DNA from: Corella eumyota | Taxonomy: Eukaryota; Chordata; Ascidiacea; Phlebobranchia; Corellidae | Assembly: GCA_963082875.1 (NCBI GenBank) | Contig: OY720103.1 | Coordinates: 3,224,001-3,288,000, forward strand | DNA: 64,000 nucleotides | Reading direction: 5' to 3' | Shown here: positions 46,296 to 59,602 of the stretch, in pieces | Layout: each line of letters starts with the position of its first letter | How positions within the stretch are numbered: the first letter of the stretch is position 1 | The notes under the pieces: model-generated | Told to the model about the DNA's origin: nothing | Seen by the model: only the letters and a program-made list of their open reading frames with translations | Databases searched by the model: none | Made by a program: the position numbers and the translations under genes

Positions 46296-49200
46296 CGTCA
46301 TCCTGTTGAATATCCAAAACACCTAAAACATCAAAGAAAATAAATAATGTTTTGCCATATAAACAGTGTTAATATCTGCTAATATTGCTAATGCATAAAC
46401 TGCATTAGTCTAATACTGGGTTTGGTGACCATGCCATAATATACTATAAAATCTTTGTATAAACATTATTACTTTTAGCATGTTTTAAATCATTAAATTG
46501 ATTTTGTCATTTTTTCCAATCGCATTGTTGTAATATTAATTGTATATCGTATTTATTATTTACTTTTATCAATGCGCGAAAAACCAAAAAAAAAATTTAT
46601 AGGTTCTTACCATTATTGACACACACGTATCGGACTTCGTAGTTTTCGCAAGCAATTTTGTTTTCCCCGTCAATACAGATCGCCCCAACCTCAGAACTGA
46701 TTTGTTGAAATTCTTGAGTTGGCGGAAGTTTTGTTGCAATACTTCGCACCTCTATGTCAATAGGGTTACTAAAAGATAAGAATGCAGTTAGGGCGATGAC
46801 AACAAGGTCTTTTCCATAAACAGAATTTTGGGTTTTAAATATTACTGATGCTATTTTGTTAAAGAGCATATTATATCAAGCTCTAAACCAGATACACAGA
46901 CTGGCAAAAAAAAATTTTTACTAAGTAAGCAATATTCAACAGTCAAATGCATATCAACGCCTGATATATATTAAAGCGCTTAACAAATATGGAAGCGCTT
47001 TATATATATTGAAGCGCTTGATATATATTGAAGCGCTTGATATATATTGAAGCGCTTAAAGCAACTTTTTATCATTTGAAAATTACCTGCAAAATCCGTC
47101 TCTGCTCTGAACGTAACGTAAGAGTTCGAAATCTCCCCCGTTATCCCGAGTGTTATCCACACTAACCCACGGTGTATATGCCTTGTATGGTTTAGTTGTT
47201 CGCACTGTAATAAAAATACATTTTGCATTAAAATTTATTTTTGAAAAAGTTAAACTAAAAGACCCAATTAAAGGAATAGATAATGTTTAAGGGGTGATTT
47301 TGCTATCCTCTTGATATTAAAATGCACTTTGAACAAAGTTAATAAATTAAAGTAGCCTCAAATATTTTCGATAATTACTAACAAAAAATTTTTAACCTCC
47401 ATCAGTAACTCCTATTACATAAATAACAGAAAATTTTTCATTACGTCAAAAATGTAGAAAAATCACCTATTAAAATTAAAATAATTAATTCTATATTAAG
47501 CTTAGAAAAGTTTACGTACGAGAAGTACAAAGGTAGCGGACTTGGTAGTCTGAACAATAAGATCGGAACTGGTGTTTGGCTCGGCAAATTAGACCTTTAG
47601 AAGGACTTAATTCTTCGAAAACTTCGCCTGTTTTACGTGCAGGCAACTAGAGATTTTTACATAAAGAAAATGCAACTGCCAGTGATAGGTATTGGTATTA
47701 AATACACGTATATTTAAACTGTTTTAATGTATTGTTTTTACGTTTTAAGTTAGCAAAGGTAATACAAATATATTATTCAATAAAATTTTACATAAATAAT
47801 TTATTTTTAAATGTTTATTGAATCTACTTACCCCGTAAACAGTTTGTGCCTGTATAGCTATAGGTTTAATGCAGATGTGTTTCCGTCTTCTAATTTCTAA
47901 GTCGTCGCCGTCAGCTGTTTTATCGGTGCTTTTCCATGGGCTCCAAACAGCTAATCATTGAAAAAACAGATACTGTGTAAGACTTTACTTTTATACCAAA
48001 GAATTTTTTTACAAATAATCCATTTTTCAATCGGTTAAAAAAGAAAACATTTTACAGGATAAACTGATGTTAGACCCAATTTTTTTTTTGTAAACTCAAA
48101 ATCCTACCATTTCTTGTGATCTGTGGGTAGTCAGTGCCCCTTATGGTACCAGGCAGACACCGGAACCTTATGAGTTTCTGGCCACTGCGAACTGTTTGAA
48201 CTTCGTGACCTTGCGCATCATCGCATACGTCATCAGGTCTGCTCAACAGTAGCCTGTTGTAAGCTTCCCCTTCACATTCACCCTCGCATAAGGGAAACCA
48301 CATGGTGTCAACGTATGTAACGACTAAAAAATAATTAAAACATTTAATGCCAAGCTTAGTCATATGGCAAACTATGTTAGGCATTAAGTTACAGTTCGTA
48401 AAGTCCTTAGTTTAAGTAGCACCAATGCCGCACTGTCTGTTCTCAAGCGGGACGTTAACAGAGTGTTGTTAAGGTACAAAAAAAATAAAACAAAACAAAC
48501 AAAAAATTTTAGAAAAAAACTAAATTTTATATTTAGTCTAAATGAGAATACTTGTGTTATAAATACCTGGGTCTACAGGAGCGCTTGGTTGTCTAAAAAC
48601 CTCAAGAGCAAGTCTTGAATACGTTCTACAATCTCTTCTTTCGTTGTTGTATAATGTGTGTTGTAAGAGAGGGTTAGGTTGAATCGTTTGCATGTTGTCC
48701 AAAGTGTCACACATTAGGCTTGATAAGTCGTAACTTCTCAAAGCCTCAAGTTGATCTAAAAAAAAACAGCAGTAAAATAATATTAGTAATATATTTATAT
48801 ATATATTCGTGGGACATTTAACTTGAAATATAATCGACTAGCCTGGTGTAAAAACGGTCTGCTCGCCGCCGTTCTCATGCCAAAACCGATCTCCCTTTTT
48901 GAGATCTCTAAACTGGTAAGCAATGATGCAAGCAAAGGTTGGGCCGACTACACCACCGCTTACAGGTCTTTCCGAGATTCCAGCGATGTAAAGATCAACA
49001 TCATCAACGATTCCACTGCAAAAAATATTACATTTAAAACAAAGTAATATTCGTAATTATTAAGCTATATATAAGTGACTGATGAGAGTAAAAAATTGAA
49101 TTATTTCTTACGAGTATAATTTCTGTAGCTTTATTCGATTGGAGTACGAGATTTCAACAAAATCATCAAAAGTTTTTGCCTTTTTCAAGCCACACAACTG

Positions 49201-52200
49201 TCTAAACCGATTGTAACCTGGCAATCCATGACCTCGTCCTCTCTGTATGTTGATAGCCAGCAAGTCGCTGCCAAGACCACCTTAAAACATAAACAAATGT
49301 TACAAAGATAAACTTGTTAACTAACCTTGTAACAAATCTTACTTAAAAAACATCCAACAACGAGAAATTTAGATGCAATAATCACATTGTTAAACTCAAT
49401 ATTAAGCAAAAAATTTAAAAAAAAAACGTTTAAACGATGAAACATTACCAACCTGAACTAGGTTTAAACAAGTTATTGTGCAAGTCGTCTGAGAAAACAC
49501 TGTCCATCGCTTGAGAAGGATCGTTGGAAATTCCTCTCAAAATTGAGTTGCCTCGACCATAGTTGTTTGTTTCAAACGGAATAGAATTAAAGAAACTAGA
49601 AGATACATTAAAGATTAATCACAGTACAGTTTTTATTATCAGCTCACCAAATAGCGGACCTCGCAAAGACTGTAAATATTCGCCTTCTTAATAAATAAAG
49701 TTAAAAAACCTCTTGAAAAAAAGCGTTATATCACAAGCAAATGCAATTAAGTTTAACTATGCCATAAAATTATAACTAAGTGTTATTAATACAAAAAGAC
49801 TAAGAAAAACTTAAGTACTGGTCTGCCAGATCTAAGGTTGGGCCATGAGGTTGCCAAGCTCCGTTGTCTCTGGTAATTTGGCCCTTGACCAATGTATGTC
49901 CCATTCTGAAAGCTGCTGCTCCAAAAGAGTTTGAAACAGTTGCATCATATGATGAATCGTATCCATGCGAATACTGTAAAAAACATTTGGTTATAAGACA
50001 AAACATAAAGTATTATTGGAATAGGATTGTAGATGTCGGATCAATTGATAAGCAACAAAATTATTACATAACATAAACAGATGCAATACAAAGTTGTTTC
50101 GAAACAAAAACAGATACAAAAAATAATCAATTATTTAGACAGATAAGTAAGCAAGTAGTTTACCCCTTCATCCAATAAGTTAAGATCAAATCTGTTCATC
50201 CAATCAGGACCTAAAATGATTGGCAAAAAGAGTCCGTAAGTTATTCTCTGAATCATAGTCGCCACAATAGATCTTGCAGTCTGAAGTTAAAAGATGAGAA
50301 AATTTATTTAATATATGAAATCTATACATCGCTAATGCTTACTTACCAATATCCTGATTATAAAATTGAAATATTAAATGAAAGTCCTACTTGTATAAGT
50401 TGTTGCTTTGACCAATGTGGGTTAATATTGTTAAGCTCTCGTACGACCCTGTTGTGATATTGTAAAAATAAATGGTGGACAGATGACAGAGCTGGATTTT
50501 CGTTCGATCTAATATCACCTGAAATAATATAACTTAGTTCTGAGTTTAAATTTTTCTGACAACAAGTTTATTTTTACCTGTTACCAAGACCAAAATTTCA
50601 TGCCATTAATGTATACAAGATTACTTGCATTATTTACTTCAACTTACCAGCCACAAAACAGGGCACATGTTTTGGTTTATGAACTTCAAATGGACATGCA
50701 GTTTTAGAGCCAAGTTCAGGCGACACCTGACTAGTTAAAGGTAATATAGGACCTGGTTCAAAATAACTTGGCAGTTCATTGTCTCCTACTTTTAGTTCAC
50801 CGATAGCTGTTTAAACAAAAGAAGATTAAATATTCTACTTGTGTTTTACAACATATATACCTTAAAGTCTTATTGAACCTACACGACACATAGGTAAATA
50901 ACAAAAGGCAAATATGCTTACGTGAATTAGGGTCAAGCAATTCGTCCAAGTCGTTTTGACTGCTTCCATATACGTTCGAAGCGTCCAAAAATGCAGTGAT
51001 TTCATTGGTTTGTTCTCTGACGCTTGAATCACATTTCTCGTTAGCTACAGGTTTGGATCTTACAACAGGCAAACAGTCTTTTCCATCGTCGTACTGAATA
51101 TCGCCCTTCATGATAGGAATATTAATACATTCTGGATCTCGATTTCCACATCTGCAATTGATTCCGCCGTAAATGGACGACCCTGATAAGAAAGATATCT
51201 TTTTACGCGCGCAGTAAAAAACGCGCGCAGTAAAAAACAAAACCCCTTTAATTACAATTGCACGCCCAATCAATCTAAAAGAGATTGCAAAAAGGCACAA
51301 ATACCTCCCGAGAAAGAAAAACGAATGGCTCTTAAAGAAAAATATCCACGAGTTAAAAAATTTAAGGCAATTCTATGAAAATTGTATTTTAACTATTTCA
51401 GTTATAACAAAACCTACTTTCAGAACTAGGTGTACTAGTGACGTCATGAATCATAAACTGGCCCCAAAACGGAACGAACTGAGTCATAACCTTCGATAAT
51501 GGAGGAGATTGAAGATTGGACATTACAGTTGAAATATGTCGGGCGTTTGGTAATGGCAAAGCAGTTGTCCCTTTTCTCATTGAACCTTAGACAAAAAAAT
51601 AAATCAAATTTGTTAAATACATACAACCTTTTTAATATTTCTAACTAGTATTACCTACGCCATCTCCATAATCTGCGGGGAGTAGTCGTTTAAAAGGACG
51701 GTCTGCCCTACCTCTTGCTGGATCGAATGCATTATTACATGCACCATCAGGCTGATAGTATCTTTAAAAAAACATTACTATATTTAGAACAAATATTTTT
51801 ATAACTTAAATTAAAAAATTAGAAACAATTCAATTTGATGTAGAGTATTATGTTAATAATATATAGTTCAATTCAATTTTTACTTAGGTAAGCCGTTACA
51901 TCTTGGCGGATGTTCACACAAACGCGGAATCTCCTCAAAAATAATTGGATCAATCAAAATCGGGTTTGGTCGTAATATGCTCGTAAGCAAACCATTATAA
52001 TCGCCATCTGTGGTTATACCGGCTTCGTACTCGTAAGCTACTTCGGCCACCTGAGTTTCACTGTCTCGGTCGATACGCTCCAAGTTGAATGAAAATCTGT
52101 TAAACGCCTCTAAAAACAAAAATTAAAATGTTAACTTAGTTTTTAAGTCTTTTAACAAGAGATTCTAAATCTAAAAAAAAATTAAATCATGTTTAATATA

Positions 52201-52454
52201 AGATGTTGTTGGATCTATGTTAAATGTTATGTATGCTTAACAAACAGTTGTTGAAACTCATTGTTATGTTGCGCACATTTGTCAATGTGTTTCTCATCAA
52301 CAAAATGCTTAAACTATTTTTAATGTTGCGCCCAATAATTCATTCTTTTATTGCTAACACAATACTTCTCAAAAAAAATTGTTCTATACGGACCTTGAGA
52401 AGCACTCAACGAAAATAACGTTGCCAACACTGTTAATACGAATTTTAACCACAT
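46296..52454 (-). CDS. secreted heme peroxidase with C-terminal WxxW-type modules, paralogue 2
   Basis: Nineteen exons found: 52394-52454, 51884-52109, 51655-51761, 51418-51585, 50922-51182, 50648-50806, 50391-50518, 50164-50280, 49819-49973, 49453-49595, 49112-49280, 48843-49015, 48567-48755, 48108-48323, 47832-47950, 47520-47646, 47087-47204, 46611-46768, 46296-46322; about 940 residues, stop exon not identified (read-through would stop at 46231). Signal peptide [20 protein letters not shown]. Peroxidase landmarks: [30 protein letters not shown], and NIQRGRGHG, where the usual Asp is Gly. Modules: [17 protein letters not shown] to [16 protein letters not shown] to NYEVRYVC. The exon at 48843 uses a GC donor (CAG/GCTAGT). 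Divergent from paralogue 3. Confidence 0.87.
46962..47057. repeat. 19-bp tandem repeat with palindromic AGCGCT core
   Basis: Five units containing GAAGCGCTTGATATATATT or close variants, in a peroxidase-2 intron between exons 46611-46768 and 47087-47204. The units nearest the downstream edge are nearly identical. Confidence 0.9.
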
Positions 52455-53598
52455 TGTTATTTTTATACCACTTAATTCAATTTGATTAATTACTAAAAAT
52501 AAAAAAATGCAAGGCAAATTACAAACTCTCTAAACTAAACATGTATCTGCAAGTCTTAATCTTGGTTTAAAATTATTTAAAACCAGGATTTTACAAACAT
52601 TTGCTTTTATACAATTTATATGATTTGATAATTACGGAAACAATTACTCCGATTATACTAATCAACTGTAGGCGTTCGAAATTTACGTCAAAGAGAAATT
52701 TAAATTGGTTTAATTAGAGTTTAGATAAGTGTCCACGCACAACATTTACGAATTTAAAAACTTTCAGTTTTCATAGATGTTATTTCACGAGTGTCAAAAT
52801 AAATATAATATATCAAATATTTCTGTGTAACGTTAATTTTTTTGAAAAGATTTAACCCTTGAATATGTTGCTTAAACACTTATTTTTGTTTAAAAAATGT
52901 AAATAAAAACAATTTTGTTAAGTTTTTGTTTAATTGGTCAAAACTTTATTTTATTGATTTATTTATTTTCAAGTAAAATTTTACAGATACTCATTAATGT
53001 ATATTAAAATTAACACCCTTTTTAGTTATTTTTTATTAAATTTTTTATCAAAAAAATTTAAAACTTGTAATACCAATAATCTTGATTGTCTAAACAAAAG
53101 CATATCAAACTTTACTAAATTTATTAACTTAAAATTCGTAAAACCGAATTATATTTAAAACATATTTATTTAATCCATCCTGTATACAAAGAAAAACTAC
53201 AGAAATTAACGTGTTTTTGCTAATATTAGCCTTAATTACACTTAACTGTAATCTCACATAATAACTAATTCGTGTATGTGTATATAAACAAGCAATAAAA
53301 ATACATACAAGGCTTTCTTACACGCGAAATATTTAAAAGCAATGCTAGCCGGCAATTGTAAATAACGATTGCTAATTAAACCTTTAAATTAGGGATTAAG
53401 TAATATTAAACTAATAAAAGAATGACGTTTAATTCACCCTACATTACGATATACAGACATGAAAATAGGCCCGACGATCAAATTTATAGTAATTACAGCA
53501 TCCTTCTGATTATAATTATCATGTATATATTCCGCAATCAAAATGCGTTCAGGTCTATAATACAATTCGTGTATTAGGCAAAGGACAACTTTCTAAAG
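52455..53598. promoter_or_regulatory. shared upstream region of divergent peroxidases 2 and 3
   Basis: 1144 bp between two outward-facing start codons. On the minus strand a good TATA box, TATAAAAG, lies at 52604-52611, about 150 bp before the peroxidase-2 ATG. On + a weaker TATATATT at about 53524 precedes the peroxidase-3 ATG by about 75 bp. The layout suggests shared control, which is inference. Confidence 0.5.
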
Positions 53599-56500
53599 AT
53601 GGATTTTAAGATTCTAACGCTTTGGTGTCTGTGGATGATATTGCTTCATAAGGTGTATGGTAAGTACAAGTTTTTAAGAAATTTATATTTAAACGTAATA
53701 GTTTAATTAAATCATTTTAAAAACCACAAATTAAATTAGCCAAAAGACTTACTTAAAAAACGATTTTAAAAGACCTTTTTAAAGCGCTTGCCTAAATCTT
53801 TTAAAGTTATTGTTTTATATATTTACTTATGCTTTAACATTAGAATAATACAACTTTAGGCTCCGACAATGACGATGCATACGTCGAAACAGATGGTGAT
53901 TATGCTGGCTACGCCAACTATGATGAACCAGTAATAGCATCACGCCATTTCTATATACAAAAAGACACCAGATCCATTCCCAAGAAAGTTGACACCAGCA
54001 AGTGTTTCACGCAGCCTGCTTGCCCAGCTTTATTGCACCAAAAGTAAGTAAGGTTGACTTTAAATTTAATTAGAATTACGACGATAATTTGATCTAATAT
54101 ATTTATCAAATGTTTTGAAGTGGGTACTGAAAGGTTCTCTTAAATTAAAATGAAACATCAGGTTTTAACTATGTAGCTTTCACGCTATTATAATTAGTTC
54201 TTTCACCATAATTTGTACTTTTGCAAAATTTAGATTCAACTCAATAGACGGGACGTGTAATAACCGCGTCGACAGAAACAGGGGACGAACATTAAGATCG
54301 TACAAAAGACTTCTGCCCGCATCTTACGCCGATAACAAAGGTAAGAAGTAAAGAGCGTGTATGTTAAAAAAGGCCCCAACAGATATTGTATACGCACACG
54401 ATTTGAGTTAGTAAACCACGATGTTTGTTTTCAAATAACTTAGAGGGCATTAAGGTCACTTTATATTTTATGTAAAGTTGATCAAGCTTAACAAGCATAA
54501 AGTGGGCCTTATTTATATAATTGATAAACTTTACAGGTGCTCTTCGAACTGGTGTAAATGGAAAACTACCAAATACTCGAGTTGTATCCACTGCAATGTC
54601 TGGCGAAAACACAATATCAGCTCACTTGTCAAGATTTGTGCCTTGGTGGGGCCAGTTTCTTATACACGACATTGCGTTTACACCAGCAGTTGAAGAAAGT
54701 AAGTCTTTTTCTCTACACATTAGGCAACATATTGCATGATCTAACAGATAAACCAAAGTGTTGCGATATTAACCATGTCTTGCTTTTATTTCAATTACAA
54801 TTAGATGACGATGGGTCCGATTTCAAATGCAAATGCGGAGACACATCTCCGGATTGCATCAATATTCCTCTACCTGAGGATGATGAACAGACCAAGTATG
54901 ATGGAAAGACTTGCATCACTTTACCAAGGTCCTTACCAGTAGCAGACAGCAGTATGAAACACTGTAAGAATTAAAATTTTACTTCAGATTCAAAGCATTA
55001 AATATTGCTTGATTGTTTGCTACAATTCCTTAACGGTTTTAAAATCTTTGCAGTTAATATCAAATACCTTTTTATTTGTTAAAGTGTTAACAAATCTTTT
55101 TAAGGTGATCCAACTGTCCGACAACAAATGAATTCTTTGAGTGGTTTTATGGATCTCGGAACAGTGTACGGAAACTCAGCACATCATCTGGATGCTTTGT
55201 TAGAACCTCGCTCAAGTAAGATTTTCTTCTTTGAAAATAATAATCACATTTAAGTTTTATTAAAGCTTACATAGCACGCTTTTACATATGCCCAAATTTG
55301 TTTTCTTTTAGCTATGGGTGAATTGAAAGCAAGAAATAACCACGCGGGCTTGCCTGACCAAAACCAGATTGAGGCAAACGTTTCAAGTGTAATGCTTTGT
55401 CCCAAAGAAGTTCACAAACCAGTAGGAACACCATGCTTTGTTGCTGGTAAGTTAAATCACAATACAGTAAGGTTTCCAATTAATGTTATCATAACTCAAA
55501 AAAACGTTTCTGTGTTTTAAATGTTTGCTAATACAGTGTTTTAGTACATCATCAACGAAATATTATTTTAACTTTTAGGTGACATCAGAGCAAACGAAAA
55601 CAGCGGTCTCATTGCTGTACATACAGTCATGATGAAAAAACACAATCAAATTGCCAGACATCTTAAAGAAATTAACCCACATTGGGGACCTGACCTGATA
55701 TTTAAGGTAAAATATCAGCACATTATAAAAATTTTTTTGTGTCACCTGATAACTTATATTGGCAATATATTTAGACCTCAAAAGCTATTTTAACGGCGCT
55801 GCATCAGATTGTAACCTACAGGGAATTTCTTCCAGCGCTTCTTGGACCCAAGCACATGACAAGATACAACCTGAACTTAGTTTACAAAGTATGCAGTATA
55901 CGTTTTCCATAGTTTTTTTTATAAAAGATATTCCAAAGGTATAAATGTGACATGTAAACAGAAAACGTCACTCTTTTTTAGGGGTACTGGTATGGCTACG
56001 ACTCCACACTTGATGGAACCATAGCAAACGTGTTCCCAGCTGCAGCGTTTAGGTTTGGTCACAGTATGGTAACACCTGTGCAGTCAAGACCAGATCCATC
56101 GTGGACAGAAGACCAAGCAGACCCCTTATTAACCAGTCAAAGGTTTGTAATTGTAAATATATATGAAAAGAACTTTAAAACAGCATATCAATCTGTTCAG
56201 TCGAATATTCGTGTACTTGCATGATTTCTACAAAAATAGCAAATACAACACAATCAGCGAATTGTTGAAAATAGGCTTCACGTCATATATATACAATAAA
56301 TTTTAAAATATTTGGTACCAACGTAAAAGCGGATTCCATTATATTTTAATTAAGTTGTCGCCAGAAAGTCTTAAGTTGTTTATACACGTTGACATACTTG
56401 ATTAAAGATTGACGTCAATAGAGATACAAACGGGGTAATTATAATAAACATCCGCGCGTTCAAGTACAGCAATTAGAAAACATAGAACAACAAATTAAAA

Positions 56501-59500
56501 CATATTTCAAAAATAGAGATAGTCCAATGAAAGCTGACTGACATTGTCAAAGTTATCAAATGAACATCAGTATCTCATGTTGAACAAATATTTATGTTTT
56601 AAAACCTATAACTTAAGGAAATTTTGAAAATATCTGCAAAATCTGTTTTAACATACCGAAAACAAAAAAATTAAACGTTTAAATAGTACATTTGTTTAAA
56701 TTTTAGCTTCTTTAACACCGAGCCAATTACAAACGAAGAGGCGGGTGGAGTGAACTCGTTGTTCCGAGGAATTCTGCGAGATCCAGCAATGTCTGTTGAT
56801 TCAAACTTTGTTCGTGCTATGCGAAATTTCTTGTTTGCAGAGGGAGGTAAGTAAAAGATTGTTAAAATGTCACTATAAAGAATAAGACATTAACACTATA
56901 GGAATTGCTTTGTATTTGACTTGTCCATTTTCTTTATATGAGACTTTCGTTATATTCGTTCACTTATGTATTGTTTGTTCGTATTTGTTTCAGATAAATA
57001 CGGTGACGACATTTTTGCCATCAACTTACAACGTGGTCGAGATCACGGCATCCCTGGATACAACCATTGGAGGAAGTTCTGTGGAATGCCCAAAGCTACA
57101 AGCTTTAAGGAATTCTATGAACTGAGAGAAGAAACAAGACACAAATTAAGCGAGCTTTATGAGTAAGCAAAAACAAAAGAAATTGGTTTGGTTATTTATA
57201 TTATTTAACAATTTCTTTCTATAGCCATGTTGATGATGTTGATCTTTACGTTGCTGGAGTATCCGAAATTCCGGTAGAGGGAGGCGCCATTGGACCAACA
57301 TTTGCCTGCCTTATCGGACACCAATTCAGAGACATCAGAAACGGTGATCGATTCTGGCATGAAAACGGAGGTGTATTCCAGACATTTACTAAAGGTAGAT
57401 AGTTAGGGAATCCTTTTCCCAAATACTATACTTTCATTACATAGAAAGATACTAATTTTAAATAATTACAGAAAATCATTGCCAGAAAAATAAACACAAT
57501 TTAAGTACAAATATATTTTCTTTTTAGCCCAACTTCAAGCACTTCGTTCAACCAGTTTCCCTCGTATTCTGTGCGACGTGATACCCGATATGGAAACGAT
57601 ACAGCCATATCCGTTCAGTGTTAGCTCTGAGTACAACGAAAGAAGATATTGTGTATCTTACGAACCTCTAAACTTGGAAGCTTGGAGAGATGGTGTTCAA
57701 GGACCCCAGACCGAACACCACGACGACACACAAGGTTTGGATAAGTTTTATCCAATTAAGTGATCATAATACACTATGTCTTACATTGTCTCTTATAGCC
57801 TTTATAAAGTTAAAAAGTATTGACGTATAATGCCCATTAGTATACAATCAACACAGTTAACAAATAAACATTTTCCACAACCGTATCTTGACACAAATCT
57901 ATCTGGTTTAGCTGGTGAATTCACGATGTGGTTTCCATCAACCAAAAACGGAATCACCCTCGACCCAGGCATGGCCTTGACATATTTGCTCGAATATAGA
58001 GCAGACCAAGTTTGCAGCCAAGTTATGGATTCGGAAACCCGACTTATAAACGACAAGTTACAGGTTCGATTCCTGTGCGCACCTGGTACAATTAAATATA
58101 CAGATTGTCCGGCGATTGAGTCCGAAGAAGGTAAGTTATGTTTTTTTGTTTGGTATATTTAGCAATAACATTGTACACACTTCTATTGAAAGGCTGCTAA
58201 CCTTACATACGTACATTAATCAAATTACACTTTTATAGTTTACTGGACTGAATGGGTTAACAACGGGCAACCAAACGACGCAGGCGACGATATCGAGACT
58301 AATTCAAGACAACCTATTTGTCAAAAACCACTTGCCGTGCAAGCAATAACAGTCGACGGGGTAAGTGTATTGCGTTGGCAAGGTAAATCTGATATTTACA
58401 GGAATTTTAACTTAAAATTTTTCCAACTGTTTCCTTAGATTCACGCAAGTGAAACAGGTGATGTGTTTGCAGAGTTTAGCACAAGAATGGGCGTCATTTG
58501 CAGGGGAATGCATCAAGTTTCAGGCTTCTGTAGAGATTACATGGTTCGATATTTGTGCAGAAGAGGGGATGGTAAGTAATCAAACCCAAACATTTTATTC
58601 ATAAATGGAGGTCAACTCTTTATCTAATCTAAAGAATTTTCTATTACATTTGCGCAGCACCTGCCGACAATTTAGTTTATTTTTGTTAACAGAAATTGCC
58701 ACGCCAACACCAACGCCTGTACCCACCCAAGCAGAGCCCACAACTCGCTGGACTAAATGGGTCAGCACCGATACACCAAACTATAACGGCGATCTTGAAT
58801 ACTTGAGATATGCTATAAGACAGCATGGAGTTTGCTAGTAAGTGCTGTCGCTATTTTAATATGAGAGTATATCATCTTGTCGATAAAGAGTTTTATATTG
58901 AGACTAGCATAGCCTTTGTGTAAACGCAACTATTCCGAGACCTTAACTTTACATTTGGGTAACTTTAACAGCGATAATCGTGTTTACATCCTTTTTTTTA
59001 GCAAACCACTTAAGCTGGAAGCTAGAACTATTGACGGACATACGCCTTACCAAAACGCTGGCAATAAAATCCGTCTGGTTAGACCTGATTACGGATTTTT
59101 CTGCTTTAACAATGACCAGCCATACGAGAGTGGAAAATGCAAAGATTATGAAGTCAGATATTTATGCAGAGGTAAATTAAAAAGTTCACATATATTTAAC
59201 TTAAAACGCAAAATTGAGACTCTACGTAATTAAAAATAAGCAACTAGGTGATATACTTGGCTAGAACAAAATTCAAAATTATTAACTTAATACCAAACCT
59301 CAAATAATAACCTTTTATGCCTTTTCTATAAATTATTTTATCACACTCTATATTTTGTTATTTAGTTACAACAACTACTACAAGCACAGTGCCATATTAT
59401 AGTAAGTATTTAACTAATATTCCGCAAATTAGAGTACCATAAATTTGACAAATGTTATCAACTAACAAATAACTAAGTTATGCTATATAAGGCAATAGTC

Positions 59501-59602
59501 TATTATACATTCTAAAAAACGGTATTTTAATATTTTTTTATTATTTAAGTTCAAGAAAAAATGGAGCATTTATGCAAAGAACACGACGTATGCTGTGCAT
59601 AA
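53599..59602 (+). CDS. secreted heme peroxidase with C-terminal WxxW-type modules, paralogue 3
   Basis: Twenty-one exons: 53599-53659, 53860-54043, 54234-54340, 54537-54698, 54805-54963, 55105-55215, 55312-55446, 55579-55706, 55775-55888, 55982-56142, 56707-56846, 56994-57162, 57225-57394, 57528-57734, 57912-58130, 58239-58360, 58439-58571, 58693-58837, 59002-59171, 59366-59401, 59550-59602; all in frame, 961 residues. Signal peptide to VYG; acidic propeptide. Landmarks: [20 protein letters not shown] (Ca loop, Ser to Gly), [24 protein letters not shown]. Modules: [16 protein letters not shown] to [16 protein letters not shown] linker; WTKWVSTD to DYEVRYLC. Ends in a Cys-rich tail, CKEHDVCCA. 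Most diverged of the three; the Ca-loop exon is split by an intron absent from paralogues 1 and 2. Poly-A signal near 59757. Confidence 0.92.
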
